Source of the DNA: Chaetoderma sp. LZ-2023a
Lineage: Eukaryota; Mollusca; Caudofoveata; Chaetodermatida; Chaetodermatidae
Length of the DNA: 64,000 nt
Assembly: GCA_034401795.1 (NCBI GenBank)
Contig: CM067365.1
Coordinates: 8,652,009 to 8,716,008 of the forward strand
Reading direction: 5' to 3'
Every line of letters starts with the position of its first letter. Position 1 is the first letter of the stretch. The notes beneath the pieces were generated by a model, which was given only the letters and a program-made list of their open reading frames with translations, did no database searches and was not told where the DNA came from. The position numbers and the translations under genes were made by a program. Positions 45,073 to 55,739 of the stretch are shown here, piece by piece.

Positions 45073-46727
45073 TACACCTGTGCAAAAGTTAAGCACCAGC
45101 AAAAACAATAGAACGTAGAAACATGATGGTACAACTAGGCTGCCATACTTTTTGTCCCCGCGTTAGCTGACATAATTCCAAGTACGAAATGCACATGCAT
45201 GCATGACTTCACGCCGCTTGATGTCCGTGCGTGGCGGGAAACAGCACACGTGTTCAGTTATGTAAAAGTCCAGTTTGAGGTGTAGAACATTACATACAGA
45301 TTTAGGCGACAAGATTAGGAATTTTGTGTTCATGACCGTGGTTTATTTGTACAGAGAGAATTAGCTCTTGATTGTGAACCGCTATGGCAAGACGAAGGTT
45401 AAGTGATCGTGTGAAATGGCAAATCATAGGCATGCATACCACTGGTATGTCATGCAGAGAGATTGGCAGACAGCTGAACATTAACCATACTGTAATCAGT
45501 CGTTTGATTGCAAAACATGGGCAAACTAACGAGGTGAAGGACAGGCCTAGATCTGGAAGACCGAAGAAGACTACTGCCCGTGATGATCGAGCCCTAGTAC
45601 GCCTTGTTAGGAGATCTCCATTCACCAACAGCAGAGTGCTCATCCAGCAATGGGAAACGCGCAATAGAGTGTCAATGTCTACCGTCAAAAGGAGACTGTA
45701 TGCTGCTGGCATGAAAGCTAGGAGACCTGTCAGACGTCCTCTCCTCACTGCACACCACAAAGAGGAGCGTCTGAGGTGGTGCAACGAAAGAAGACACTGG
45801 AACATGAGATCCTGGGTACACTGGTCCGATGAAAGTCGGTTCCTGCTTCATGCCACAGATGGTCGAACTCGTGTATGGAGGTCCAGACGCACGGCGTACG
45901 ACCAACGTAACATCATGGAAGAAGTTCCATTTGGTGGAGGTTCCGTTATGATATGGGGGTGCATCTCATTTGATTGTAAGCTGGATCTGTTGACTGTACC
46001 TGGAACACTAAATGGACAAAGATATCAAGATTCCATACTGGATAGAGTTGTGGTCCCTCATTTTGTAAATCATGCACCTGGAACCCACCCTATATTCATG
46101 GATGACAACGCCCGACCACATCGTGCTAGAGCTGTGCATGAATACCTCCGCCAGAATGCCATCGAAACCCTACCATGGCCAGCAAGGAGCCCTGACATGA
46201 ACCCTATTGAGCATATCTGGGACATTCTGGGAAACATGGTGAGAAGGAGGGATCCTCCTGTGCAGAACCTACAGGAATTAACAGACGCACTCCATCTTGA
46301 ATGGCAACGAATGCCACAATGGCGTATCAGTCGGTTGGTGACCAGCATGAGACGTCGTGTCCAGGCCGTCATCCAGGCATAAGGTGGATATACCCGGTAT
46401 TAATAATGACAGTCTCAAACTCGTGCACAGATGTTAAACTTCGTTTTCAGACACCATTAATGACAATCTAGCCACGTGTGTCAACTGTAGGGCAATAGTT
46501 GTCAGTTGTGTCAACGTAACCATATTCAGGCCTCGTTTTCAAGTTCAAACAAAAACATACAGTGTTTCCCCACCATCATAATCAGCATTCCTCTAGTTGC
46601 ATTATTACCTCTTGCACTAAGATGGATGGGTACATAAATGTTTATGCTATTGCTTTCTTCATAGCACATGAATATACCCTCGCATGTGCGTAAAAATAGG
46701 GTGGTGCTTAACTTTTGCACAGGTGTA
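45073..46727 (+). mobile_element. Full-length Tc1-like transposon
   Basis: Perfect 26-bp terminal inverted repeats (45073-45098 and 46702-46727; outer bases tacacctgtgcaaaagttaa), duplicated TA target (45071-45072, 46728-46729), 1,655 bp long, one intact transposase gene. Comparison with the empty R3 repeat confirms the exact ends. Confidence 0.95.
45384..46382 (+). CDS. Tc1-like DD34E transposase, intact (332 aa)
   Basis: Cut-and-paste transposase of the IS630/Tc1/mariner superfamily, acting in the nucleus on the element's inverted repeats. Residues 5-45 form the first helix-turn-helix (GMSCREIGRQLNINHTVISR). GRPKK at 58-62 is the AT-hook/GRPR-like linker. About 64-120 is the second helix-turn-helix. 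The catalytic triad is D149 (WSDESRF), D241 (MDDNARPH) and E276 (NPIEHIWD), with exactly 34 residues between the last two, plus the glycine-rich FGGGSVMIWG at 183-192. Length is normal for Tc1 transposases (about 340). The first ATG is used because it precedes the first helix and the frame is open throughout. All catalytic residues are present, so the protein could be active. Confidence 0.95.
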   Translation: MARRRLSDRVKWQIIGMHTTGMSCREIGRQLNINHTVISRLIAKHGQTNEVKDRPRSGRPKKTTARDDRALVRLVRRSPFTNSRVLIQQWETRNRVSMSTVKRRLYAAGMKARRPVRRPLLTAHHKEERLRWCNERRHWNMRSWVHWSDESRFLLHATDGRTRVWRSRRTAYDQRNIMEEVPFGGGSVMIWGCISFDCKLDLLTVPGTLNGQRYQDSILDRVVVPHFVNHAPGTHPIFMDDNARPHRARAVHEYLRQNAIETLPWPARSPDMNPIEHIWDILGNMVRRRDPPVQNLQELTDALHLEWQRMPQWRISRLVTSMRRRVQAVIQA

Positions 46728-46800
46728 TATATAAGATTATACATACAACATCATTCACTGACCTTTTTGAAAACTTTGAAAATTTAATGATTAAATGACT
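46728..46800 (+). repeat. Dispersed repeat R3, right flank of Tc1-like insertion
   Basis: Matches the complement of 26240-26350 (acatacaacatcattca; gaaaatttaatgattaaatg), with some bases lost relative to the empty copy. Confidence 0.75.
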
Positions 46801-47040
46801 GCGAGACCATTCCCCTCCACCAACCCCCTCCCCCCACACCCCCACCAAAACTCCCACTCCCAACCCCCACCCCACCAACCCCCACCTCATCCCCACCCCA
46901 GCCCACCCACAAACATCTCAGGTGGGGATTTAAGGTGCCAGACACCCACCACCAAACACAAGGTGGAATTTAAGGCAGGACACTACCTCACTCCCTCGCT
47001 CCCCCCCCCCCCAACCCCACCCCACCGCTCCCACCAGTGG
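46801..47040. repeat. C-rich low-complexity tract
   Basis: Runs of four or more C separated by A/T-poor spacers (about 46810-46915 and 47000-47030). The minus strand is a strong G-quadruplex candidate. Confidence 0.85.
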
Positions 47041-47459
47041 GATTATGCCAGTTAACTGTAGCACGGATCGACCTGTCAGGTACGAACTGGCCCAGTTCAT
47101 CTGGGTACGGAACGGACAGACGCGGGACAATCTAAACTCGCCCCTGGGTAGGACGATAAGCATGATAAAGTCATGTAAGAGACGCTCAGCATGAGAGTCC
47201 ATGAGATCGCCTATCATGCACGCACGGGCATAAGAGATAGCCTACCAATGCGCATTAGTATGTGGAGAGAACGGCATCTTATAAATATTCGGGTCTGTAT
47301 TCGCAATTCCTTTAAAAACATGCCCGCCTCGTTGTTCTTGGTGAGAATCATTACCAGAATTTAACGAGGATTCTAAAACTTTTTGCAGAATTAAAATGGG
47401 TCCAGGAATGGCTGCGATATCGGACATTTAATATCCAATATTTTGAGCTCCCAACCAAA

Positions 47460-47605
47460 ATAATGACGCCGTAGCGAATATACACACGGTAGGATGAAGT
47501 CCGACAGATCACGTGGTCACATAACCCTACCTAGTTATTGCGCGTTCGCTGATTGGTTGAAACGGCCAAATCATGATGTCACCAATTAGCGTAAAAGGAG
47601 TACAG
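47460..47605 (+). promoter_or_regulatory. Decayed promoter-like module of family P copy D
   Basis: A degenerate CRE (atgacgccgta, about 47462), gattggttga (47551-47560), a second caatt box near 47583 and a weak TATA equivalent (gtaaaagga). Order matches copies A-C but the sites are eroded. Confidence 0.4.
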
Positions 47606-48917
47606 AAATTTAATCTTCTGGAGAGAGACGTTGGGTGGTGTGGCTGCCAGAGAATACCGAGACACAAAAGTGCCGCTTACTGTAATATCATTGGTAGTAT
47701 ATAACCCAAACAGTGCCTATTGGTTTTCTCATCTCTGGAGCACACCCACTGCAGACGATATCACCGGGGGGGGGGGGGGGGGGGCGTCAAATATCTAAAT
47801 CAAAAAGACGGTTTCCCCACGAACAATACTTCAGAGTGACCTTCCATGCGGTGTGGCCTTTCGGACATAATGTAACACCCTAAAGACAGTTTGTAGGATG
47901 GTGGTGTTTTCCGATATCTCACCAGATCTGCCATACCACGCCTAAATAGTGGTAGAACTAACTCCGCACATGTCTCCTAAATAGTGGTAGGCCTACCTCC
48001 GAACATGTCTCGTGCATGTGTTCGTACGTGACTATCTACTAGCCATCCGCATAAGTTCTTCTTCACTGTTCATGAGCATGAGTGGCATTGGATAGATCAT
48101 CTGCGGATATTCACCAAGCAGCGACTTCAGTATTGAGCCAACTCGCGCCTCAAATATGTGACGCTTCAACTACAGTGACATTTGGACAATTTGTGTACCA
48201 ATGACTAATAGGTACTCGTAACCATTATACTGTATAATTCTTATTAGGTACCGAATACATGTAGGTACCGTAAGGTAGTCTGAGACATTATTTTTATAGT
48301 TTATATATTTTATTGTATATATTTATTTTCATTTATGTGCTGGTGATTAATAGGCACCACAAGGTCGTGTGACCATATATTTTTAACTGTGCTCTATTAG
48401 TTAGTAATACGGCAGTAGCCATCCAAGTTCCATCTTTTTGCTTAGTTATTATATTGCATAAAATACTTGGACCACACTCCACTTAGGTTACATTATACAG
48501 CACTAACAAACACGCCGTCTTATTCCCCTTCACCACCATTTTTTTTGCTACGGGCGCACGCTGTTCATGTTCTCATTGAGCGAACATGACATGCGGCCGC
48601 TAAATCTAACTATGATAACTCGGTAGAATTGGTTTTCAAGGTAGCTAGGGATGACTACTCTTTAGGAGACATTTGTGTAAGCCTCTTTTCCGGAAGCTGT
48701 GGATAAGTTATACACCGCGCACTGGCAAGTTTGTATAAATTGGCCATCCACCATATGGTTTCCTAAATTGATAATATAATATTAGTGGTTGTCTCTTCCT
48801 ACGCTCTTCCAGCCTCAGGACCTATTAATTGTTTAGACTCCCTCCGACACACTGGTTAGAACTGACTTTAGAAACTATTGGGGTTTCTGAGTGGTTAGAA
48901 TCAAAGTGTCGATGACT

Positions 48918-48970
48918 GCACACGCACGCACGCACGCACGCACTCACGCACGCACGCACGCACGCACTCA

Positions 48971-49006
<36 letters not shown>

Positions 49007-49029
49007 CACACGCACGCACGCACGCACAC
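48918..49029. repeat. (ACGC)n microsatellite within family P copy D
   Basis: About 28 near-perfect ACGC units with a few ACTC and ACAC variants. The equivalent position in copy B (about 22180) has only a short cacatacattccctcc. Confidence 0.95.
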
Positions 49030-50131
49030 ACCCTCTGTATCTTCGGATACTGGTTAGCTTAGTCTTCATGCCAAGGTAGGAATCATTGCAAAAATATATT
49101 TATGTTAGTCTGGCCCAGCAGTGCATTCTTTGGGCAATTCTCCTTAATCCTATATCAGATAAACCTTATCTCCAGGGACCGGATCTCACATGATCTGCTC
49201 TAGACACGCTAGGTGATGGATAAAGACACAGATCGCCATCTAACTCTATGGTGACTGGGTGCGGACTTCGAGCCCTCCATGCCTTCATAGGAAGGAAGTC
49301 TGTCTCTTTCTCCCCACTGTAAATAGATATATAGTTTCTAAATATGCTTATGTAATGTAACTTGTTCCCGTGTTGTTATTTGTGGTCATGATGTGGTATG
49401 TGACAGGATCATTATTTGATTCTGTAGCTGCCACCAGATGTCATGTTTTATGCTGTCCGTCCAAGGGGGATGCTCTGTGGTGGTGATCATAGCGGACACC
49501 GAGCATTCTCGCCAGGCAGACCTGTATGTTAAAGATAAGCTAAACACATAGCCACTTGCGGTCTAAACTTGATATTTGTAGACCTGAAAACTTACTGTTA
49601 AGATAGGTCCTAGCAAGAAGTCCCACACAAATAAAGCAGCAACTACTAAATAATATCTTTAACCCACATAATGTGACGGTGTTGAATTCTATGGAAATTA
49701 CCAACCCAACCTTCACGTAAATCAGCGTGCATCCCAATAACTTTTAATTACACTAGGTTGAATCATTTTTAGCATAGTTTGAATAAGAGAGTGGCCCTTT
49801 TTCCCATCTCTCCTCCTCCACTTCGGCATTGTAGGCATTTTCCTGTGATGGAGGCCCACTCAAGGAACTTTCCTCTCGCAAGCACAAAAGCTTGGCCGGC
49901 CTGAGACTAATTTAGTTTATTTTAAACCTGCTAAAGTAGCCATGCTTGGATCCTCCTTTGCAGGAATACCTCACAGATTATACCGATCAGAGATCGGTGA
50001 TGTACCTCTACCGAGTATGTAATCAAACAAACCCCATACGATCTTACATACTTATTAATCTCCATTAGTAGCCAACGAGTACCAATTTTAGCTCTAATAA
50101 TATTCAATAATGTCTCTAATCTAAGTTTAAT

Positions 50132-50395
50132 ATGGACCGACATACCAGTGATACCAACAGCCAGGATGATATGGTGTGGTTCAGCTTCCACGACGATGGT
50201 CGCACGGCTCCACTGGAACGTGAACGTTCCACCAACTCTAGAGGTCAGTCTGTGTACGATCCGCAGAAACCTGAATCCCAATCCCTTACCCCAAGATTAG
50301 CTAGCCAGTCTCTGCGATCCGATGCATTATGTACCTGCAGTGCCGAGGAATATGAGAGATTTACGGAGCAGCGCGCACCCCCGGAGGCTACATAA
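50132..50395 (+). CDS. Small ORF of family P, copy D (87 aa)
   Basis: Complete frame paralogous to 23424-23678: M-D-R-H-T-S-D-T-N-S-x-D-D, V-x-F-S, D-D-G-R-T-A-P-L-E-R. A hydrophilic tail follows, with SLTPRL and a C-T-C matching positions in copy B. No signal peptide or membrane segment. Identity to copy B is highest over the first 32 residues and weak after that. Either the N-terminal part is the constrained domain or the tail has drifted. An RT remnant lies about 400 bp downstream on the same strand, so this might be the ORF1 of the same LINE, but nothing directly joins them. Confidence 0.5.
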   Translation: MDRHTSDTNSQDDMVWFSFHDDGRTAPLERERSTNSRGQSVYDPQKPESQSLTPRLASQSLRSDALCTCSAEEYERFTEQRAPPEAT

Positions 50396-50396
50396 C

Positions 50397-50786
50397 ACCA
50401 GATTCTATGATTGTTAAAAAACAATTAATCGTTTTCACAACACAACAATAGACATGTCAAAATTGACACCAGAACAATATCAGCACACGGGAAAACAATA
50501 GCACACATACGCACACACAAAATACTCGATTTTCATTGGTCGAGTGGGTGTGACATCATCACATTTGCATAACAATAGCCCTTATATTCCCACACCAGAA
50601 CAATATGCGTATAATCCCACACGAAAACAATGGCGCTCATGTCCCCCCCCCCCCACATCACTACTCACTCTGGTGTATGCCAAGAGAGTAAATAATACCC
50701 GCTACAGCTGGTCATATAACCAGTGTGGTTACCTGTGAAATCAATGTAAATACTGTAGCAACCTACTCCAACTAAACTACGTGATG
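50397..50786. other. No gene recognised
   Basis: AT-rich, with ttttcattggtcgagtgggt and tgacatcatcacatttgcat, which resemble promoter boxes, and a C run near 50643. The repeated acaccagaacaatat words are unexplained. Confidence 0.5.
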
Positions 50787-51775
50787 CAATTTTAGACAGA
50801 AAATGCAGCTGGAAACGTGAATTGGAAGACGAATTTGCCAGCCGAGTTTGTACAAAATTTACTCAAAGATATGACCACGATCTAAATTGACCCACATAAT
50901 CTAGGCAAAATTACCATTGCAGAGGGTGTTGATAAATTCACCAAAGCAATAAAAACGGCAGCTGATAAACAATTCCTAATTATTAAATATCGCGATAACG
51001 CATTAAGTAATAGACACTGGTCAGTTTTCTCGTATTCAGTAGAATGTGAGGAAAAGTGAACACAGGTTTTTTTCGTGCACTTAATAGGATCCGCACTTAA
51101 TAGGTACCGGGAAGAAAATTTGAAATGTCACGGATTAACATGATAAAATCAAGAAGCGACTTCAAATGGTCTGTTAAAGTGAACACTGTAAAACAATCTG
51201 AAATTGTAACCAAGAACCTAGTACAGTACAAAGATAGTAAACAATATTGGAAAATCCGGTAAGAAGATTAGTAAAATAAACATAGATCTCGATGATTTCG
51301 TCGACTTTTTCGAACAGGTAAATAATCCTACTGGCGATTTCTACCAAGCGGAGGCTGATATAATTAACTACGTACAGGAAGAACTAACGACGAGCAACAT
51401 TAGTACCGCTGACGAGTTAAACACGACGATAACCGATACCGAGATTAGAAAGGCAGTAAGTCAATTAAACAATTGTAAGATCACCGGATCTGATATACTG
51501 ATAAACGAAATTGTCAAAAATGCTATAAACGAACTTTTGCCTTTTAAAAATGTATTATTCAACAGTATTTTTAGTAGCAGATATATTTCCCAAAATATGG
51601 TCGGAAGGCATTTTAGTCCCTCTGTACACAAATGGAAATACCTTGGATGTTAAGAACTACAGAGGGATAACGCTGTTAAGTACACTGGGTAAATTTTTTT
51701 TGCAAAAATTCTGAACAATAGGTTAAATACAAGGGCGGAAATAAACGGTAAATACGTAGAAGTGCCGGTAGGTGT
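50787..51775 (+). pseudogene. LINE fragment: linker and N-terminal reverse transcriptase
   Basis: Broken plus-strand frames. First the linker that follows a LINE endonuclease (NLGKITIAEGVDKFTKAIKT), with an upstream stop. Then comes the start of the RT domain: DTEIRKAVSQLNNCKITGSD followed by ILINEIV, then a frameshift, PKIWSEGILVPLY and KNYRGITLLSTLGKF. The YADD-containing half is missing; the fragment ends near 51775, shortly before the R2 repeat. It may belong to the same family as 55740-57240 and 61011-62880, which carry the complementary C-terminal part, but they do not overlap so this cannot be shown. Confidence 0.75.
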
Positions 51776-51836
51776 GCGCAAATTTGCCATACGAGTTATC
51801 TTCCTCTAGTTCGTACTTGCGCCATCTCGCTGAGAA

Positions 51837-51847
<11 letters not shown>

Positions 51848-51868
<21 letters not shown>

Positions 51869-52300
51869 TGTAATATTTAAGGCGTTTATATGCTAGTTCC
51901 CAATGCTAGGGTCGAGACTCACCCCTGGCCTTTATGGTTTCTGTTGAATTCTTGTGAATTCTTGTGACGTCGGTTTGTGCATTAGCTTGTGTCTCTCTGT
52001 GTGTGTGTGTTGATCGTTGTCTCTCGATTTTGTCTCATGTTGCTGTTCTTGTCCATGGCTTTTCTGTTGCTCCTCATGCTTGGGCGTGGGTGATGGGGTT
52101 GGCCTAACCTGGACCTAACGGGGGTGGGGAAGGGATGGGGGTAGGTACTGGGTCGGGGGGGGGAGTAGGTGCGTACGGTCTTATGACCTGATGTACCCAA
52201 GGTTGGGGTGTGGGGTCTTTCGGGTCCTGGGACCCATTTGCTCTTCTGGCCATCTACCGAGCAGGCACCAGCACGCACTTGTTTGATTTTGATTGATTAG
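51848..52300 (-). repeat. Dispersed repeat R2, copy 2 (inverted)
   Basis: Reverse complement of 20185-20672: gggtcctgggacccattt, ggcctaacctggacctaac, gaattcttgtgaattcttgt and a TG microsatellite in the matching places. Confidence 0.85.
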
Positions 52301-52631
52301 CTGAGAAACCTAAGTGGCGCTGCCATTTTCTCCGCAGCTGACCATTTGACCGTGAACAACGCAGACACGTGAATCTTCGCACTTTCAGCGGTATTTTTTG
52401 TTTTCCGCCATACTGTCAAAGCTGTCCGATATGTGGTCTCTATCAGTTCTACCCGTTGAAATAAAGCATACATCGCTACCACGACTAGGTCTACTTATAT
52501 CGCTACTTTAGAGTGTTAATACACTCTTTTCTCATCTCAGCTTTATCGATTTGGCATTTCCTATAATATATCGTCCTTTCCGAAAAAGGGAGTATACCTT
52601 GGAAATCTAAATTTCGAAATAAACGCTAGAA

Positions 52632-52727
52632 AACTGTTGAATATTTTAAAAGTAATTTGACAGGAAGCTGCTCCCGCTAGCGACAGCAACAGCTTCCAGT
52701 CAAAATAGTGTTAAATATTCAGCATAC
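52632..52727. repeat. Family A-type palindrome (solo hairpin)
   Basis: Arms ctgttgaatattttaaaagt and tagtgttaaatattcagca with centre gctcccgctagcgac. No family A flanks detected. Confidence 0.8.
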
Positions 52728-52854
52728 TGTTTCTTACATCATTTTAAATGCACATACAATTATTTAAAGTAGATTAAGAATATTTTAACCTACAAATTTT
52801 AGCATTTAAAGAATTTTATATACTTTTATACGATGTAAGAAATAGTACGGTGAT

Positions 52855-52985
52855 GTTTTTAAAACTATTTTGACTGGAAGCCGTTGGTGACTTAGTTTGC
52901 TGAGCATTTTGATAGAGAGTTGACTGAAAGACAGCGATTCCGAAGAAAATAACGACTTTCAGTCAAATTCATATTTAAATGTACA
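52855..52985. repeat. Hairpin, GAAAGTTG-related subtype
   Basis: Contains aaactattttgactggaagc, ggtgacttag, ttgactgaaag and gactttcagtcaaatt; imperfect nested palindromes. Confidence 0.65.
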
Positions 52986-53443
52986 TATTTTTTATTTTTA
53001 TGTATAGCCAAAAAGTCACCGTCATGTAGAATGGAATAGATTGATCAGGTTTGAAGGCACATCCAATTAAAATGTCTGTTCTAATTAACCCTTAAACTGG
53101 GCCGACCTAATCATATTTTCAGCTATAGCGTGCCAGCACGCGAATCTCGGGCTACTGGTTATTTATACATGTATTTACATCACACAGTTATATGATGCTT
53201 ATTGATGATTATGATGATGATTATGATGATGATGCATTCCCAACAATGAACTATACGAGCTCTACCCGGTGTACCACAACGGCATACATTATTTTCACAC
53301 CTTTCCAGTTTGGGCCGATTTCCTATGTCGCTAGTGCTAGCTATGCAACCATGTATTAGTAGGCCTACGACCTGGGCTAGGACGATAAACGTCTAACCAT
53401 TTTCAATCTTGCTATCTCAGTATCTCATATTGGGGTAACAAGT

Positions 53444-53535
53444 GAAATATTTTAAATTCAATTCTACTATTAGTTCTTACTTTCACTGCAATCGGCAGCT
53501 TAAAACAAAATTAGAATCAAAATATTCAGCAACTA
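53444..53535. repeat. Decayed family A-type palindrome
   Basis: gaaatattttaaattcaatt on the left and aaaattagaatcaaaatatt with cagcaac on the right; centre eroded. Confidence 0.5.
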
Positions 53536-53743
53536 TATTTCTACATCGGAAATAATGTAAAGTACGATATTTGCAGGATAAAATGGTTAGTTCTTTTCTT
53601 TTCTTTTCCATTCAAGCATGGCCGCTAAGAATCATTCGTGTCCTAACCTAGAAAGACATTGTCTGTATTAGCTAATTTATATTACGAAATCACTGGTCAG
53701 GTTAAATGTAAAGGCAATAAGAGTTACCCTATTCATGCCCTCC

Positions 53744-54256
53744 AAAGGTAAGCTGCCACAACTTGAAGAAGCACTACAAACCATCAAATGCTTTCGGATA
53801 GTATTGCAGTGGATCCCCTCACACTGTGGAGTCCAAGGAAATGAGGAAGCAGACAAGATGGCAAAGGTGGGTGCAGAAGAGAATCAGACAGAAAACATGG
53901 TTACCCATACAGAGATGAAGACTATCATCAAGTCACTCTATAGAACACCTCAATCAGAAGATGCCTACCATCATCTCTCGAGGCCAGAGCAAGTGACCAT
54001 TTTTCGTCTCAGAACTGGACACAACAGACTAAACCAACACATGTACAGGCGGTTCCACCTTACGACATCGCCCGCTTGTCCTTGTGGAGAAGCGAAACAG
54101 ACCACAGAGCACATACTTCAATGTTGCAGTACGTATCAGCTGCTGAGAGAAGAGATCTGGCCTTTGTCAACCTCTTTTCTTGAAAAGCTGTATGGGCATG
54201 TGGAAGAACTGCAGAAAACCACAGATTTCATCTTGAGAACGGCTCTCCAAGTGTGA
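53744..54256 (+). pseudogene. C-terminal RNase H and zinc-knuckle fragment of the LINE polyprotein
   Basis: An open frame of about 170 codons including the last RNase H motif (HCGVQGNEEADKMAK) and the C-P-C-G ... H ... C-C module. Only a handful of residues differ from the 34989-36023 frame (for example IAMQW to IVLQW, YGPVE to YGHVE). It lacks endonuclease, RT and the first RNase H aspartate, so it has no autonomous function. The leading methionine belongs to flanking DNA. Confidence 0.85.
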
Positions 54257-54284
54257 TACCAGCGATCGAAAAGAAGAAGAAGAC
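53744..54284 (+). mobile_element. 3'-truncated copy of the RNase H LINE
   Basis: Nearly identical to the 3' 540 bp of the LINE at 34963-38884 (opposite orientation), ending in the same gatcgaaaagaagaagaag tail. A gccctcc repeat flanks it (53737-53743, 54285-54291), a probable short target-site duplication. Confidence 0.85.
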
Positions 54285-54689
54285 GCCCTCCCCATCTCTT
54301 AATGATGTAGATAGAAGGCCCCTCGTGTTGCGCATAGGATAGAGACTGATTTATAATGGATCCACATTAGAGGGCCACACGTCGGTAGCGCTTTGGGATA
54401 GGTGGTCATAAGCAATTTTGTGGACACCAAAACATTCACTGCAAATAGTAATTTTGTATTATTCCGCATGGTGTCCATACTGAACTCACTTTTATGTTCC
54501 ATAATGTTCCCGTTATGGTTATAGACAGGCAAAATTAGGCATTGATATTCACCACGTCCAAACTCATTGATAAACGGATTTGTTTTATCAGCAGATTTGA
54601 ATGTCGGACACTAAACTATGATATTACGTCAACATGACTTGCCATTTTAACAATCCATTTGTCTGCCCATCTTCCTTTCTTTCCAGCTT

Positions 54690-54910
54690 CCCCTTCATTC
54701 ATTCATTCATTTATTCGTTCACGCGCCTGTCCTTCCTAAAATACGTCCGTCCATCCGTTAGTCCATCCGTCTGTCCGTCCGTCCATCCATTCGTTAGTTC
54801 ATTCGTTCGTTCACTCGTTCATTCGTTCATTCATTCATTAATTCATCCACCCATACATCCATCCAAGCCCATCCACCCACCCAGCCACCCATTCATTCAT
54901 TTGCTGATTT
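54690..54910. repeat. TTCA/TCCA/TCCG tetranucleotide repeat
   Basis: Imperfect tetranucleotide array with drifting unit (ttcattcattcatt, gtccgtccatcc, ccatccacccacc). Confidence 0.9.
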
Positions 54911-55598
54911 ATGTATTTATTTCCACCACTCCACCAAACACGTTCATCGACTCCCAATCCAAACACTGGTGTGTCGGAGTGTCGTAAAGCCTGTGAATCA
55001 GTAGCGACTTTAATTGTCGGTGTGGTCAAGAATTCACCACAGCGTGACGCCCTTTCGCCCCTGTCTACCAGATTGCTGTTTCCAACAAATATCTTTGATT
55101 TGAATATGATTTCAAACGTTCAAATGCAAAAGGAAGTAACAAAGAATTAGCACAAAAATATAATCTTTACAGATTCGTAATTCTGGTTATCCATACTTTC
55201 TAACACCTAGTGTTATAAATTTTAGATCGTGTGTTAAAGGTTCTAAATTCATGTTCAAAGTAGACAGATGCTCACATTTTCCTAGAATATTTGTGGATTT
55301 ACCATATATTCCTATTGGAGGGAATATCATCTGCATATAATATAAAAAGGAAGTAACTTCTAACATATGTAGATTATTATAATGTACATCAATAGATCGC
55401 TAATAAAATTTCCCTTCTGGGCATATGTGTTATTTTACAAAGATATAAATAGAATAGGAAAATAAGGATACTACGAACGTCTCCTCTTTGTTATGTAGTA
55501 GATTTCTGACCAAAATAGCCAAGAAATCCTGCGCATGTGTACTTGACTTCCGCCGTGATTGTTGGTCATGCAAAGGTCATGGTTTTCAGACGTGGGTG
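54911..55598. other. No gene recognised
   Basis: AT-rich, no motif-bearing frame on either strand. Confidence 0.55.
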
Positions 55599-55676
55599 TG
55601 GGGGGTAGACTCGGGGATGGGGATAATTGGTACCTTGTGGGGGTAGACTCGGGGATGGGGATAATTGGTACCTTAA
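55599..55676. repeat. Tandem duplication of a 38-39-bp unit
   Basis: Two perfect adjacent copies of a unit containing gggggtagactcggggatgg and ggataattggtacctt. Confidence 0.95.
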
Positions 55677-55739
55677 CGGATCGGATTTCGAAATAGTGAA
55701 ACATTTCAAATATTTAAGGAATTTTATTTAGTACCACAG

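Larger units (their letters stand above)
47055..50396 (+). repeat. Family P repeat, copy D
   Basis: Starts with tgtagcacggatcg (copy C: tgtagcacggaccg). Colinear blocks with copy B: caatgactaataggtac (about 48200), gcagtagccatccaagttc (about 48412), a tttctgagtggttag region (about 48885), cacttgcggtctaaa and aaataaagcagcaactacta (about 49550-49645), atggaggcccactcaagg with cctctcgcaag (about 49848), and the small ORF. Compared with B it has gained an (ACGC)n expansion and lacks the R2 insertion. Confidence 0.65.

Noticed and set aside
47055-50396. Family P as an LTR retrotransposon
   Set aside because: I could not find matching direct terminal repeats, a primer-binding site, or gag-pol motifs within a unit; left as an open class.
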